Shown: positions 49,540 to 62,444, counted from the first letter of the stretch. The stretch is DNA of 64,000 nt from Ricinus communis (GCF_019578655.1 NC_063265.1:11752501-11816500), one strand, 5' to 3'. The notes: generated by a model not told the origin, from the sequence alone. Program-made: numbers and translations.

Positions 49540-51045
49540 ATTCATGCTGTTAAATTATGTAGATATATAATTATTAGTGCACTTTCTAATCAACCCTTTA
49601 TGGCTAGTGTTTTTATATAAAGAAGCAAAAGAAACTTGAACTCAATCTTCAACTACACTAGTGAAAATGCGGCTAAACAAAAGTTTGCGATTTAAAATTA
49701 CTGTGATGAGAGATAATAGATGATAAAAATATTAAAATGCAACGTAATGAGTATCACAAGTTTTTGGAGGATTTAAAAATTAAAAAATCATACTTCAAGA
49801 GAAGTTTATTAAAAATCTTTTAATTGAGAAACTGTCTAATTTATGAAAGAACTACAAATAGTAATTGAAGTTATAATTATAGAAATCTTTTCACTTTAAA
49901 TTACAATTTGAAAGTTACTTATAAAAATATAAATACTCAAGGTAAAAACGAAAAAACTTATGAAAATATAGTTATAATTAGGAAAAAAAACTTCCATAAT
50001 TATTCTTGATTAAAAAAAATTTTACCGTTGAACGAGTAATATTAAGCGTTCATTTTCAAAAGATCATCCAAAACTTTCTTTCCCTCGTTCTTTTCCTTTC
50101 ACCCAACTGTGAAACCCACAATGAGTCGCGCATCAGAATTCTACGATTCTCCTAAGGTTGAAATCCTCAATTTCAGTATCAATCAAAATGCCTCTCTTCC
50201 ATTCCTTGTTTCTGCGATGCTATTTGATTTCTGACTCTTCTATAGATTGAAATGAAAATATAGTTCTTATCGGGAAAATGAGTTTATTTTCAAGCATTTG
50301 ACATGAACTTGTTGCATACTATAGCAGTCATAGAACAAAAAGAAGAAAACAGTAACTCTAGACTTTCTAAATCTAGCATGTTGTTTTGTAGTTCTTAGTG
50401 CTTATTCTTCAATGGATTTAATGAAATTTTCAAGAATCACCTACTGCTACCCTTTAGATTTGACCCATATTAAACCATCTCGAAGAGCCGGACCTCAAGT
50501 GCAAATATCACACTAATATTATATGAATAGTTAGATAAACAAATAAATAAAGGTATAATTACTAATTACTCACGAGATTTAGGATATTATATTATACTCT
50601 CATCTTTTTTTATGTTTTAAAAATAATTTTTTTATATAAAATCGATGCACGTTTCCATCTATATGTCAAAACGATAAATAATTAATATATATAAATATCA
50701 GTTTTAATTGATAAAATTTATACCGACCATCCAATATTAAAGTGCAAGCATTCATATATACGTATGACTCTCATATTAGTTGTAATATATATATTAATTT
50801 AGATAAAAAAATTAAAAAAATATATTATATCCCTTTGATTTTACTATATTCTATGTTAAATATTTTATTTTCAGTTAGTCAACTGTACCTTAAAATGAAA
50901 TGAGAAAATTGTTCTTAATATCCTTTCTTTAGTTTCTAGCAACATAAAAGGAAACATCATCGCCACTGCAATTTGTTTTCTCACCATCTCCCTTTTGTAA
51001 TCGGCAATAACAACAATAATAACCTTAAAATTACAACCTACCACA

Positions 51046-51190
51046 TCATTTCCTGCGCCACCGTGGCACAATCCTCTCCACCACCAATACCATTTGTTTC
51101 TTTAGGATTAAATCAATCCAAAAAAATTAAATAAAAAAAAAAAAGAATACCTATAAAAATTTAACAATCATTTATTTAACCACTATCACT
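51046..51190 (+). repeat. Dispersed repeat R2 (partner at 36663-36811)
   Basis: Second copy of R1, same orientation, about 14.4 kb away and on the other side of the NLR gene. It carries an expanded A-run in the middle. Confidence 0.85.
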
Positions 51191-52679
51191 ATCAATAAAA
51201 TTGTTTTACCAAACATTTAAAGACATGCTTGATGAAATAGAATTTCAATAATAATTATATAATTAATAATTATAATGACTCGACTTATTAATAATAGTTT
51301 TACTAAACTATGTTTAGCAATAATTTTATTTTTGATTATGAGAACATTAAATTCTAAGTATTATGTTGATGTATGATTTTTAGTTTATCCTATAATTGAT
51401 ATATTTAGTTAATAAATTATTCTTATAAGTAAATAGTAATTCTATTCTAGAAAATAATATTTTAATTATTATTAAAATAATAATTAAAATAATATTTTAA
51501 TTATTCTTATAATTTTTATTTTAATATGTGCAGCTACATTTAACACATGAAATTCAAGATTATGAATAATTTTATAATTTTTTTATCAATTTATTAATTA
51601 ATAAGTTACGTTCCTAATTAGACACTAACTCTCTTAAGAAATAGCGTATTAATTATATTTTAATATTATATTAACTAATAAATAGTTTTCAAATCAAATA
51701 ATGATAATAGTTCTATTTTTAAAAATAGTAAATTAATTATATTTTAATAAGATATTAACTAATAAATTAATTTTCTATTTAGATAGTTCTAATTTTAGAA
51801 AACAAAATTTTAAATTAAATTTTTAATATTATATTTAATAACAAATTATTTCTTAATTATATAATATATTTTTAATCTTAAAAAATAGTCATATCAATTA
51901 TATAATTGATAGTATTAATTTATATAATACTATAAAAATATCATGGTATTTTACTCAAAAATAAATAAAAAAATTTCTCTTGTAAATGACTGACCAAACA
52001 TACATAAAAAAAACATCAATCGAAAAATAATATTAATATTTTGAAATGTCATGGTATTAGTTGAAATCCATAAAATTTATGAAATTTATTTATGAATCTA
52101 AAATTTATATATTTTAAATATAATAAAAAATTAATTTAATATTTTACTAGTAGAATTGATTATAGTTAAACTAAATTCTAATAAAATAAATAGTACTTTC
52201 AAATAAAATCCATATCAGTAAGTCAATATATTTCATAATATTGAAATATCTCTTTCAACTTTATCATTTCTATTTTATCTTCTCTTTCATATTTTTTTCT
52301 TAAATAAAATGAATTCTTTTAGAGATTTAAACCAAACATACTACTATTAGAGAACAACCAACAAGAAAGAAAGTAAAAATTATGTTTCGTAATTTCATAA
52401 TCCAATTTTTTTCAATTAGAAATTCAAAAAATTGGATACAAATAACGAGAATGTATATTCTTCCTCGAATTTTTCATTGAGAGGTAAATGATTAAATCTT
52501 TTTAAGAAATAAAGTTTTTCACCGGAATATGGAGCCAAGGATCCCTTAACTATTAGAATAGAGTTAATAGAACGAATCACACTTTTACCACTAAACTATA
52601 CCCGCTACGATGCGATTATTGTATATAAATGAACCTTTTGTCGAGTAAGACATTTTGAATTTTATTTTCAATTTTCATT

Positions 52680-52743
52680 TAAATTTAATATATAATTATT
52701 AAAATTAAATATATAATTATTAAAATTAAATATATAATTATAG
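52680..52743. repeat. 21-bp AT-rich tandem repeat
   Basis: About three units of TTATTAAAATTAAATATATAA; low-complexity. Confidence 0.7.
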
Positions 52744-52850
52744 AATATATATTTAATTTAATATATTAAATTAATATATTAAATTAAATAAAATAGTTCC
52801 ATATAAAAATAAAAGTGTTTTTTAAATTTTCAGATGTTTAGAGCAAAATT

Positions 52851-52980
52851 ATCCTCTTAAATTGTGGTTTATGGCACACACCTGTGTAGGTTGCTGAAAT
52901 TCAGCGTTCACTTGCAAGCAATGAGATTCTAAAGTAAAAAGCTCCAGATTTGTTGCAGGTGACAGACAGTCGAGCTTTAA
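52851..52980 (-). pseudogene. Decayed fragment of the NLR gene (exon 3 end and splice donor)
   Basis: This stretch matches about 43053-43205, the 3' end of NLR exon 3 plus the start of the following intron, in the same orientation. Shared blocks are TTGTGGTTTAT, GGTTGCTGAAATTCA and GAGATTCTAAAGTAAAAAGC. Compared with the intact gene it has lost about 13 bp (AAAAGAGAAAAG region) and about 23 bp (TTGGTTCTCC region), so the frame is broken. No other NLR exon is found near it. Confidence 0.85.
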
Positions 52981-53535
52981 TAACTAATAAACAAGTCAAT
53001 TTTTCATGCAGACTGCAGTTCAGCCTGTTTTTCATTGCAAAGTTAAGCGTTTTTGTCATCCAATTCAAAATCCATATAAATGCAGTGGGGGGCTTTGCTC
53101 GCCCATTTAGGATCCTTCATCCTACACCAGCAATGCTAATATATGATATTTACTTTTAAACAAAATCAGATGTGTGTTTTACAAAAGAAATGCCAATAAT
53201 TCAGGCCTCCCTATAGGCCACCAACTATAAGGAAGCAATGTATAAAATGAGACACTGCCGCATTCTATCAATGATTTGCTTCCTAGAATCAACCAACTAT
53301 AAGCATGTCAGATAGCTACTATCAAGCATACTGGAGTGAACCTTTTTCTTTCATTATTCTATTAAACTTCTATCCGGCTTATGTTCCATTATGTCCAATT
53401 AAACTCTATTTTATCTTGCACTATGAGCCCGCAAGAGGATTGAAGGAAATAGCCACCTGATCAAAGCCATCGCAGCCAGACATAGATCTCTTTTGCAAGA
53501 AAAGACGATACTGAGAGCACCTAATTACAGCCTTC

Positions 53536-56500
53536 TCAGCCAGACTTCGATTTTTTTCTCAAAAATGATGGTCTTGTTGAGAGTGGAAAGATTATCTCAC
53601 CAAGATTGTTAAATATCCCCTTGTCATACATGTTTCTCTTAATAACAACCTCAGCACCTTCAAGGGGTGATCTCCGGAAAAAGGCTCTACATTTGCTCTC
53701 CGGATGCTTTGCTTCACCACTCATCCCACTGATGCTTGCTTTAAGTGCTGCTGCACTAGTCCTTGCTTCATTCAGCTTCCTTTGCCAGCCTATGTACTCT
53801 TGCCACTTAAAGGTCTGTTGTTCCCACTCACCAAAAACAAAAAGAAAAGAAAACGGAAAAAAGGGTTAGTTTCAGTAATTAACTATGGAATAAGAGAAGT
53901 GAGATAGGGAGGTGAGAGAAAGAAAAGGACATGGTACTAATTACAGCTAAACTACCAGAAAGAAATTAAAAAAATATCACAATCAATAGATAAATGCCTT
54001 CATCTTTTAAGAAAAGCAACAGCTTTCAAGACAAGAATTCTTGGGGAAAGTGCAGAGGAAGTTAGCCAACCTAGAATGAGCAAGAAAAATTTTAACTTCA
54101 CAGAACAATTCTTGACAAAATAGATAACCCCAAATTCTACCACCACCCCCACACCATAAGACCATTCTCAGATGTCCCTGATTTTCTGGTTTGTTAAAAT
54201 TTAGGTTTTGAAATCACTGATATCGCAGATATGCATGGTTGAGATTACCACTGACAAGCCCAGGGGCAGGAAATATCTTTACAAAAAGCTTTCAAAATTA
54301 TATGATGTTCTTTATATAAATTTGAATCAAGTAGAATATAACATGTCCAACATTCTAGCTGTAGTAGCAATTTATTGGTCAACAACACAGTATATTCATA
54401 AAAGGTCTAGACACAGGTTTTTCAAACGGCCTTCTCATACATCATAAATTATTAGCCGTATCTTGGTTTATCTTATTTCTAAGGAAAGAAATAAAACCAT
54501 TTAAACAAATTATAAAGTAAATCAGACCTCATTTGTCGTAGTGTTTGTGAGACACAGGTTAGCATGGTATCCGAAGAATCCCGCCAGCAACAGAGAAACT
54601 ATGGCAAGAAACACCATAAGAAGTATTTGAGTGTTATATGAGCCCAACAGCCACTGTGCAAATAAAATAACAATTACTCAGACAGATAATTGGACACATG
54701 TAACCAAAATATCAAAATTAAATAAGAAGGAATTGATTACAAGTCTTTAACCACCTGTACCACATGTGGAGCTAAACTACGAAATGAGTTTTCAATGCCA
54801 TAGTAAACTGCAAGAAAAGAAAAGACCCGCCAATAAATTCGTAGATAAATAAATAAACAGCTATTAACTAGATGAACATAAATATACATTTATTTTACCT
54901 GTCAGAATGTATACAACCCTTAATTCTTTCAGCCGTCCTGCAAGAACCAAGCCTAGAGCAATTGTTCCATATACACAAAGAAGGAAATGCCTGTGATACC
55001 ATATCAAATATTTAAAATGAATATATAAATAATGGTAAAACCGGAGACAAAAAAAAAAGTGCACCTTATTCTAATTGCCTGAAATGGCAAACAAAGTTGC
55101 AGACTAGAAGTTATCAATGTGAAAGGATCAATATAAAAGACACTGAAACTATATCTAAGTGTTCATCATAACTAGCAGAGCTTTTATTTGATGTATCTAT
55201 TAGATATCAGCTACTAAAATGCATTTGACTTTCATTACCAAAAATGACAAGGACATCCAATCTTCCAAGAAGACAACTACATGCATTTGGAGCCAAAAAC
55301 TTATATAGAACTTACCATAAAAGAAAAGCCAAAAAGTATCGGGTATTTTTCTCCCCTATACAATTATTCTGCAATAGAAAAACTCTTAAGTGGAAACTAG
55401 AAATTTGACATGTTTCTGAAACAAGACACCAATACAAAAATTAATAAAAAGACAAATAAAAAATACGCACCATCCACCCACAATGATGGTCAAAGCGCGC
55501 GACACAGCGGTCGCATATGCTACAGTGCTTGGACCTAGCAGGTCTAAATCAGAGAGAAAAGTTCCTTCTTAAAAAATGAAACTTAAAAATGCACAAGAAA
55601 TGATCAACAAAAAGATCAAGAACTCACTTTCGAAATTTACAAGTGGAACATTCTTTCTCTGTATATATGATATCATCATATGGATAGGCAGAGAGATATT
55701 CTGAAACATTCTCGGATTTGACAGTGCCTGGATCAGAAAAGCTAGTCAATAGGAAGAGTACAACGCCAACAACAACTGCCAATAAGCTTATATACCTGCA
55801 AGCACAAAGAATATTTAATCAAATTAAGGATGCACACCTGATAGAGAAATATTTTTATCTTTATTATCTATAACCTTGTACATACCTATGCACTCCACTT
55901 AAGTAATACCCAGGAATATAGCTAAAGGATGATGTTGCAATGAAGTAATAAGTAGCTCCAATGATTGCCAAATATATAATCTGAAGGAAAAGTGTAATAG
56001 TTTTAGGATGGACCCTTTGCCACAAAAAGAAGAGCAACATCTTGCATGTATTGGAATTGCAGGATATAGCTCAGTTTTTTCTCAAAAGCTAATAGATGAG
56101 AAAGATAAAGAATCATTTTTTCATTTGACAACTATAACCAAGTCTATAACCCTCAAGATTCAAAATGGTAATTTTAACTTAGATAAACTGTTGGTAATGA
56201 TCTGAACGTTTCTAGCTTGTATAATTGGAACTGAGTATAACTCAGTGATCTTTACTCTTCTTTTATATGTATAGATAATAGATAAGATTTTGGCTGTTAT
56301 TTCAATATCTTACTTTCATTTTATCTCACTTTTTAGACGTTTAAATCTGACATCCTATAAACTTTCGTCGTATAAAACTCTGATGGATTCTCATAGACCT
56401 TGAAAAGTATTTTTAAAGTTCCATGCCTAGGTTTGCCTTCTTGTTTTTCACTTTGATATCATATACCTCACACGTGGGATTGAATTTATACAGTTTTGTG

Positions 56501-57250
56501 CTTCTTAATGAACAGAAATCGCTCTTCCTATATTATGTTACAAAAGGAATTTCTTTCTATTCCTAAAATTGGAAACTCATTTCTAAATTTCAAGAAAAAC
56601 CACAAGCAAAGTTTTAGGCCTTTAAGTAAACCTAAACCATCATAAAGTAAGTCAATGAAGGATTTTAATTATTGAATTAATAATAATTAGCATTAAATTC
56701 GATTAAAAGCATAACAAAAGAAAAATCCATTCCAGAAATTCCAAAAGCTAAAAATCACAGTAGCAGCAACAACAAAACAGGAAAAGAAAAATCTCCTAAT
56801 TCATCAATATCAATTAAGAAAAGTGAACACAAGTCTATACTTATAGTCTTATTCTTTACTTTAATATAATCACATAAAAAATATAAACCCTAAAGAAAGA
56901 GGGGAAAAAGACATACCTGTAAGATAGGGTTAGGGCGATCACAAAAGAAATGTTCAATAGAGAGAACAAAATGCGTGCCTTTACTTCCAAAAACTACAGC
57001 TACACCGCGACTAACCAATCCAGAAAAAGAAGCAGTTAAAATCAAAATCACAAAGGCATCAAAAGCAGAAATTAAAAAGAGAGAGAGGAGTGTGTGTGTA
57101 CAGGAAGCGATCGTAGGCACCGAAAGTGATGAAGTAATGGAGGCGTTCAATAGGAGTGCCTTGAAAGATGGGCCATTGACCACAGAGGAATGCGACTACT
57201 ATTATTAGTGTTATCAGTCCATGGCACACCAGAACCCACTCTACCTCCAT
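53536..57250 (-). CDS. PAT17: DHHC protein S-acyltransferase, PAT17 type
   Basis: Integral-membrane palmitoyltransferase that S-acylates cysteines of client proteins. Ten exons in transcription order: 57102-57250, 56917-57010, 55886-55980, 55628-55795, 55471-55543, 55316-55368, 54899-54990, 54755-54807, 54528-54653, 53536-53814. They total 1,182 nt (393 aa), close to the Arabidopsis At3g04970 protein (about 390 aa). All introns are GT-AG. The start [11 protein letters not shown] and the [10 protein letters not shown] that follows are typical of this member. The zinc-binding cysteine-rich domain ends with DHHC at residues 187-190 inside [11 protein letters not shown]...FDHHCGWM. At least four hydrophobic segments flank it: about 5-24, after NPILQ, in the [13 protein letters not shown] region, HFLLCVYG, and [17 protein letters not shown]. 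The C-terminal exon is basic and hydrophilic and ends KKSKSG. Active-site residues are complete. Confidence 0.94.
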
Positions 57251-58393
57251 TTTCTTCCTTTTAGCTGTAGTGATGACAGAGAAGACAATAAAAAAAAAAA
57301 GTGAAAAAGTGAGGGGTCTTCCTTTGGGCTTGGGAGGTGGAGGTGTGTGTTTTGCCTGTGTTGTCTTTGTTAATTTGGTAATTCCGTCGTGTGTGCTGCG
57401 GTGCAGTGTAGATATTTGTTTGTTTGATGCAACTTATTTTAGTGGGCAGTTCAAGGATCAAACTTACATTTTTTGATATAAAGACGCGGTATCATATTTC
57501 AATGGTTTTGACCATGGACTTCTTCTGCATTCATTAATATATTCAAGAATTATTAGTAACCACGGCACCAAAATAAATAGTAATTTGCCCTATTTGGGCT
57601 GTTGCCGTTACTTATATATTCCAGTCCAGCCAAAGAAGAGCCCAAATGACAAGGAACCGAGGACGTCGGACACAAGCCTATGGGGGAAGCAATTCAAAAG
57701 TAGGAAGAAAACTACTATTTCCCTTTGCAATTTCAATTTTGAGAATAGTAATCTTATTTCAACCGGCAGATAAGAACAGAACAATACAATGCAGTACTAG
57801 TCTATTAGGAAGTGAGTTCAGGGAATAGATCACTTTGTCGTCAAATGATCTACTTGTATATGGATTAGGAGAATCATCTCCCTGTGGTTCTTGTCATACA
57901 TAGCAGCCTTGTTTGCGATCAGCATGCGGCAACTGACTTCACAAGGAAGATGTTATCTGCTTGATTAGATACTTCTTCCTGGCTCCTTATGATCGGACAT
58001 CTCAGAGGTAAAGCTGAGCTTCATGTATATATGCTTTTAGATGCCTTGAGAAGAGACAACCAAGATGTTGGCAATGGATAGCGTCATACAGCAAGGTGCT
58101 TCATTACGAAAAGAACTCATGATAAGCTAACGTGCAGCTCCTCTCCAATTTTTGCAAATATCTCATCCACCATGTGAGCATTCAACTAGTTTCTAAATCG
58201 GCAGAGGCCTTTCAAAACAGCTTTAAGAATATGTCTCTTTGAATTATATTTTTACCTCGTTAACTATGCAGTTAAAAGTAGCAATACAATCCTAGAATAA
58301 CAATAAAAATATTGTTTTCGTTATTTTTGTTCATAATTGAATAACAGCTTATTGTGGATGTTGAGAGAATAAGCTTTCAGTACAGCTCCAGTC
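57251..58393. other. Spacer upstream of the S-acyltransferase gene
   Basis: Contains the PAT17-type promoter on the minus strand and, further right, the presumed 3' UTR of the next minus-strand gene. Short frames at 57270-57476 and 57585-57828 have no recognisable features. Confidence 0.4.
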
Positions 58394-59509
58394 TCACCTA
58401 TGGGTATGGATGCTCACTTCTTCTGCCAGCCATGTTGTTAGATACACCTGCTATAGAATGAACTTCAGCAATTTACATCAACTAGCAAGTGAAAGCTTGG
58501 GGTGCACATAAGAAGATCACTTTCCATTGTTTTATTCAATACGATCTTGGAGTAAGTATTTGAAAATGAAAATTTTATAGGCAGTTGTCATATATATACC
58601 TGCAGAACTTCACGGTTTGGTCGACTCTTGAATTGCATGGTAGGCATTTGTACTCGTTTCCGCCGATCCAGAGGTACTGGTTTGCAAGTTTCCATCGAAT
58701 ATAAGTTGCAAATGCTCAAATCATCGATTTCTCCAGGATACAGCTCATTTGACCAACGTAATTCATTGACTTGTGGGCCTTCGCTGCTAAGGGTAAGTAA
58801 TTCTACTACAAGCAGTCTCTGAGCCAAATAGTGTCTCGAACAATGAAGAACAAAAGTGCAATCACATGATCATCTCATCATAGTAAAAGAAGCTGACATT
58901 TACCTTCAGATTCAACTCAAATATAAACATCTGAACAAGCTTCTCTGCTAATTGCTCTGTGATCATTTAGAGCTCAGAAATTGACCAGAAGTAATGGTGA
59001 ATACATCATAGAAAATTTGCAGACATGTACATACCGAAAGAAAGAAAAATAGGCCAAAATGCAATCCCCGCGCCATAACCAGTGTCATTATTAGAAAATT
59101 GCAAAACCGGACTGCTGCTTGGTCCTTTGACATAGCATCTCATCAATCTACTAGTATTCACCATGCGAGTAGCAACAGCCACCTGCAGAAAAGTTTTCAC
59201 GATAAAATCTGTCAAAAGTGAAAACAAATTGCTAGGTACAACCTCAAGATGGTTGCAGCCTATGTTGAAGGACATTTACATTTATCCCTAATGTGTATGC
59301 AATGCATAATTTTGGGAATTTTTAAATTAAAACTACAGCCATCCGTCCATAATTTTTGGCTAAGATTCTTGGCTGCTCATTACCATAGTTTCATATGAAG
59401 CCCAATAAGTTGTTCCATATGTAAATGCAATCAGAATCACAGATTACGCTTAAATTCACGTACCATACATATCCTTGTACAATTATAAAAGTTTCCTCTG
59501 GTGAAGCAC
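58394..59509 (-). CDS. Unrecognised conserved-looking plant protein, 5' end unresolved
   Basis: I do not recognise the family. Four consecutive minus-strand exons join cleanly: 59035-59182, 58904-58956, 58600-58818, 58394-58447 (stop TGA). They total 474 nt in one frame and encode 157 residues, including AVATRMVNTSRLMRCYVKG, WSNELYPGEIDDLS and a C-terminus TTWLAEEVSIHTHR. The exon before them should end at 59384 (ATG|GTAATG donor) and reads AFTYGTTYWASYETM. Further up, 59464-59509 reads ASPEETFIIVQGYVW behind a good acceptor. These two pieces are in different frames, with no usable acceptor between them, so there may be a frameshift or a misread intron. No start codon is located. A membrane or plastid role cannot be claimed. 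Confidence 0.5.
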
Positions 59510-60371
59510 CTACAAAAATACATACTTATCAACATGCACAAAATTTGATATTCAGTTCATTAAAAGAAATTTTTTTAAAAAAAATTGAAGAGCAAATAGC
59601 CTGTTGTTTAAACAAGCTCTGTTTCTAATATTAGGCATGTCATCTAAGACCCCAAGCTCCATTGAAGGCACATATCTGAAACTTTTTAGAAATCAAATCA
59701 GTCTTTCTCTTTTTTTAACTGCTTTTGAGAGAGAAAAGCGTTTACAAGGGAAGCCGCGTGTGATCTGGCAGCAGAAGAGCAAGAAAGCCATTCACTTCTA
59801 TAAGATGCTAAATTTGACACACTAGTTTCTCAGGTTTCTCTGCGCATCGGCAGTGCAGAGCCTCTCTCTGGAGTTCCATAGGTTGTGCTCAGTTATGATT
59901 TTTCTAATACTGTATTTTCTTCTTCATTCATGAAACAATTACCTTATCAAGGGCCAATACTTAAATAAATAAATAAAATTGTGAAAATGGTCTGATTCGA
60001 AATATTTTTATATAACACCTGATCTTTTATGCGCTTACTTGTTAGGTAATGTTTTGAATTTATACTTGCACTTCACTTGATACTTTGTCCTGCTTCTAAT
60101 CTAATTAATTATGATTTATATATAATGAGACATAGATTATGAGATTTATATGCAAAAGAAAAAAAAAAGTTTAAATTTGGGTAAATTCGGAGTTTTCAAA
60201 TAGGATTACCACTCCTCTCTCACGGTGAGTTCAAATCTTCAAACTATAATTCACAAGAGGTGAAAAAATTTATCAGAATTTTTCTTTTTCTAGGAAAAGG
60301 AAAAGAATACTCAAATAAAATTTACAAGGATTGTGTATTCCTAGGAACTAACAATGGCTGAGTTGGTGGAA
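59510..60371. other. Spacer downstream of the HEAGH gene
   Basis: Probably contains the 3' UTR of the HEAGH-protein gene and missing 5' exons or the promoter of the unrecognised gene. A 73-codon plus-strand frame at 59604-59825 has a coding-like basic tail but no supporting splice sites. Confidence 0.35.
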
Positions 60372-62204
60372 TCAGATATCTGCATCATTTATATTATCTT
60401 CTATAATGCTAATGCAAGATCCTACAGACTTTCCCATGCTCATGGCCTCTGCTAGTTTAGCTCTAGCTCCTTCATGGCGACGCAGAATTAAGATCGTGTT
60501 CAGTACAGACCATCTGACTTGAGAATCTGCTTTCTTCTGTGTGAATCCTAAGCCCTTCAGCAGCATATCCAACTGTGCATTAAGGAAAAGAGAACATCAG
60601 CCATTGAAACATATCATTGCTAGCAATTTGCAAATGCCATGCTTGCTTCGCGTCACATTTTAGGAAAAGCAATTCAGCAGAGAAAATTATTTGGACCTAC
60701 ACCTTGTTTATATCAGCAAGGCCTCCCTCAGCGAATCCGTAGAGGAGGTATTCAGTTGCTACACCTGCTAGTGCGATGCATGAGAATCTGTTCAAACTCT
60801 AGCAGAATATAGACACGGCATAAGCATTAATCAGTTGTCTCTATGACAAGGGGGCTTAATTTCATTGCCAATCTGTTGCAAGATTCAGCTTTTTATGTTT
60901 TATTCAAAAGTTCAATTCAAGAAGTTGAAAACATACCATAGCTGATAATTTTCCTGTATTAACCTGTATAGCATGGAACGTGCCGACAATTAGTATAGTA
61001 TCATGAATCATAAGAGAAACTGGTAAGAAATTTCATTTTGGAGAGCAGAATATCAGAATTCCTTGTAATTGCAGGAAAGCCAGGCAGAAATCAAGTGCCC
61101 GACCTACCAAATACACTGAATAACAAAACACAGCAAAAACAGTGCAATGCACAAAGGTGGAAGGAGGAGCCTACTTCTTCAAGAAACTCAAAGTCTACAA
61201 AAGCAGTTCCTGCTTGAACATTAAGAGATCCTTCCTTTTGTAAAGCTTCCAAACTAGAAAGTGTATAGCCCTTTGGGAGAATGCCCACCAAGTATGCAAT
61301 CAGGAAATGGCCAGCTTCATGCTGCATCAGGAAAGAAACTGAAAACCATTTAGTTCTTGGAACCAAGAACCGCTCAACAAGAGAGGAAAAAGAAACTGCT
61401 ACGTGGAGTTGAGAGATGGTAGGTGGGACTAATAACAAGTAGTTACCACAAAATATGTTCTGGAATTGAATTAATTGAACATGCTAGAGATATATATATG
61501 CCATCAGATATCTAATATAAACTAATAAAAGTAAGAGAGATGTTTACTTGAATAACTCTGCTGTGGTACTTCTGGCTAAATGTATGACCGATTGTATCAA
61601 GAACCAAACTCCCAACTCCTCCATTGAAGGAAACCTAGAGAAACCATCACAATATAAATCAGCACATGATAGAGGGTCTACTATACTCGACAGAGGACAC
61701 AAATGATAGCAGGCAATTTTAGCTAGCAGATTAGAGGTTGACACTTACCGAGTCTAATGTCAATAGAAACAACAATCCAAGGGAAAAATAAAATATCTGT
61801 TGTGGGCTAAACCCAAAAGTATTCCAAGCAGCAATCCCACCAAGAAGACCACAAAGCTGCAAGTTCCTTTCTATAGAACCAAGTGTGGCATCAACAGGAG
61901 ATAAAAGAGAAGCTGCCTCAATTCCATTAAGTTTCAATTCATCCAATGTGTAAAGCCTTTGAGGAACTTGCCTTGCAGCACCATAACATTTAAGACCAGC
62001 AGGCTTGCCTTGCAGATCCCTGACAAGTGTAAGTGCCGCTCTTTCATCTCCCTTTTTTAGCTCCTTATCCACTTGCTCCAACACTTGCTGTCTTGACACA
62101 CCAACTGATGATGATGACGAAGATGATGAACTTACTATTCTAAATGAATATAATCTTGTTCGTACAGGACATACTAAACACTTGTAACCAATCGCTGTGC
62201 CCAT
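60372..62204 (-). CDS. Plastid-type membrane HEAGH protein (M41/FtsH-protease-like without AAA domain)
   Basis: Six exons in transcription order: 61749-62204, 61548-61634, 61175-61321, 60937-60963, 60703-60798, 60372-60572; 1,014 nt, 337 aa, all GT-AG and phase 0. The N-terminus is Ser/Arg-rich (RLYSFRIVSSSSSSSS), resembling a plastid transit peptide. Residues about 115-150 (LLGGIAAWNTFGF...FYFSLGLLFLLTL) form one or two membrane segments. The zinc-type motif HEAGH is at 182-186 and is followed by FLIAYLVGILPKGYTL. A later block ALAGVATEYLLYGFAEGG resembles the helix that carries the third ligand in M41 peptidases. The family includes Arabidopsis At5g27290 and VIR3-related proteins, which are plastid proteins resembling FtsH proteases but lacking the ATPase. 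Proteolytic activity is not proven for this group. A head-to-head paralogue starts 240 bp away. Confidence 0.88.
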
Positions 62205-62444
62205 TCAAATACAAAACTGAAATGAAAAATTATGATAAAACCCAATTTGATTAAGGACTTTCTGATGCTTAAAAATGCCTTTTTTGTTGGACTTTCAATT
62301 TCAACCGCACAAGCAAGAAGATAATCGCCATATAGATTTAGCAATAAACGGCGTCGTTACGATGCATTGATTTGTAAACCAGCGTCGTTTAGCGCGGTTG
62401 CTATATCTTCTGGAAACCAACCAGAGTAAAAACTAGGAAAACAA
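62205..62444. promoter_or_regulatory. Putative bidirectional promoter of the HEAGH gene pair
   Basis: Only 240 bp separate the two start codons, which face away from each other, so both promoters and leaders must share this interval. It holds CGTCGTTACGATG and GCGTCGTTTAGCGCGG, CGTCGTTNNG-like elements about 40 bp apart (62350-62395). No clear TATA box is seen on either strand. Confidence 0.55.

Larger units (their letters stand above)
48881..52850. other. AT-rich spacer upstream of the NLR gene
   Basis: Very AT-rich, with repeat R2 at 51046-51190 and two small unrecognised frames (49402-49539, and an ATG at 50121 that opens a frame of about 38 codons). No exon structure or family signature is visible. 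Confidence 0.4.

Noticed and set aside
50121..50240. Possible first exon starting MSRASEFYDSPK
   Set aside because: A reasonable ATG context and a coding-like start, but no continuing exon is found in 2.5 kb of AT-rich DNA on either side.
53606..53869. Plus-strand frames over the last S-acyltransferase exon
   Set aside because: Antisense shadows of the terminal exon, whose minus frame joins cleanly with nine other exons.
59604..59825. 73-aa plus-strand frame with a basic, coding-like C-terminus
   Set aside because: No splice sites, promoter or recognisable family; surrounded by minus-strand genes. Left as a note in the spacer entry.
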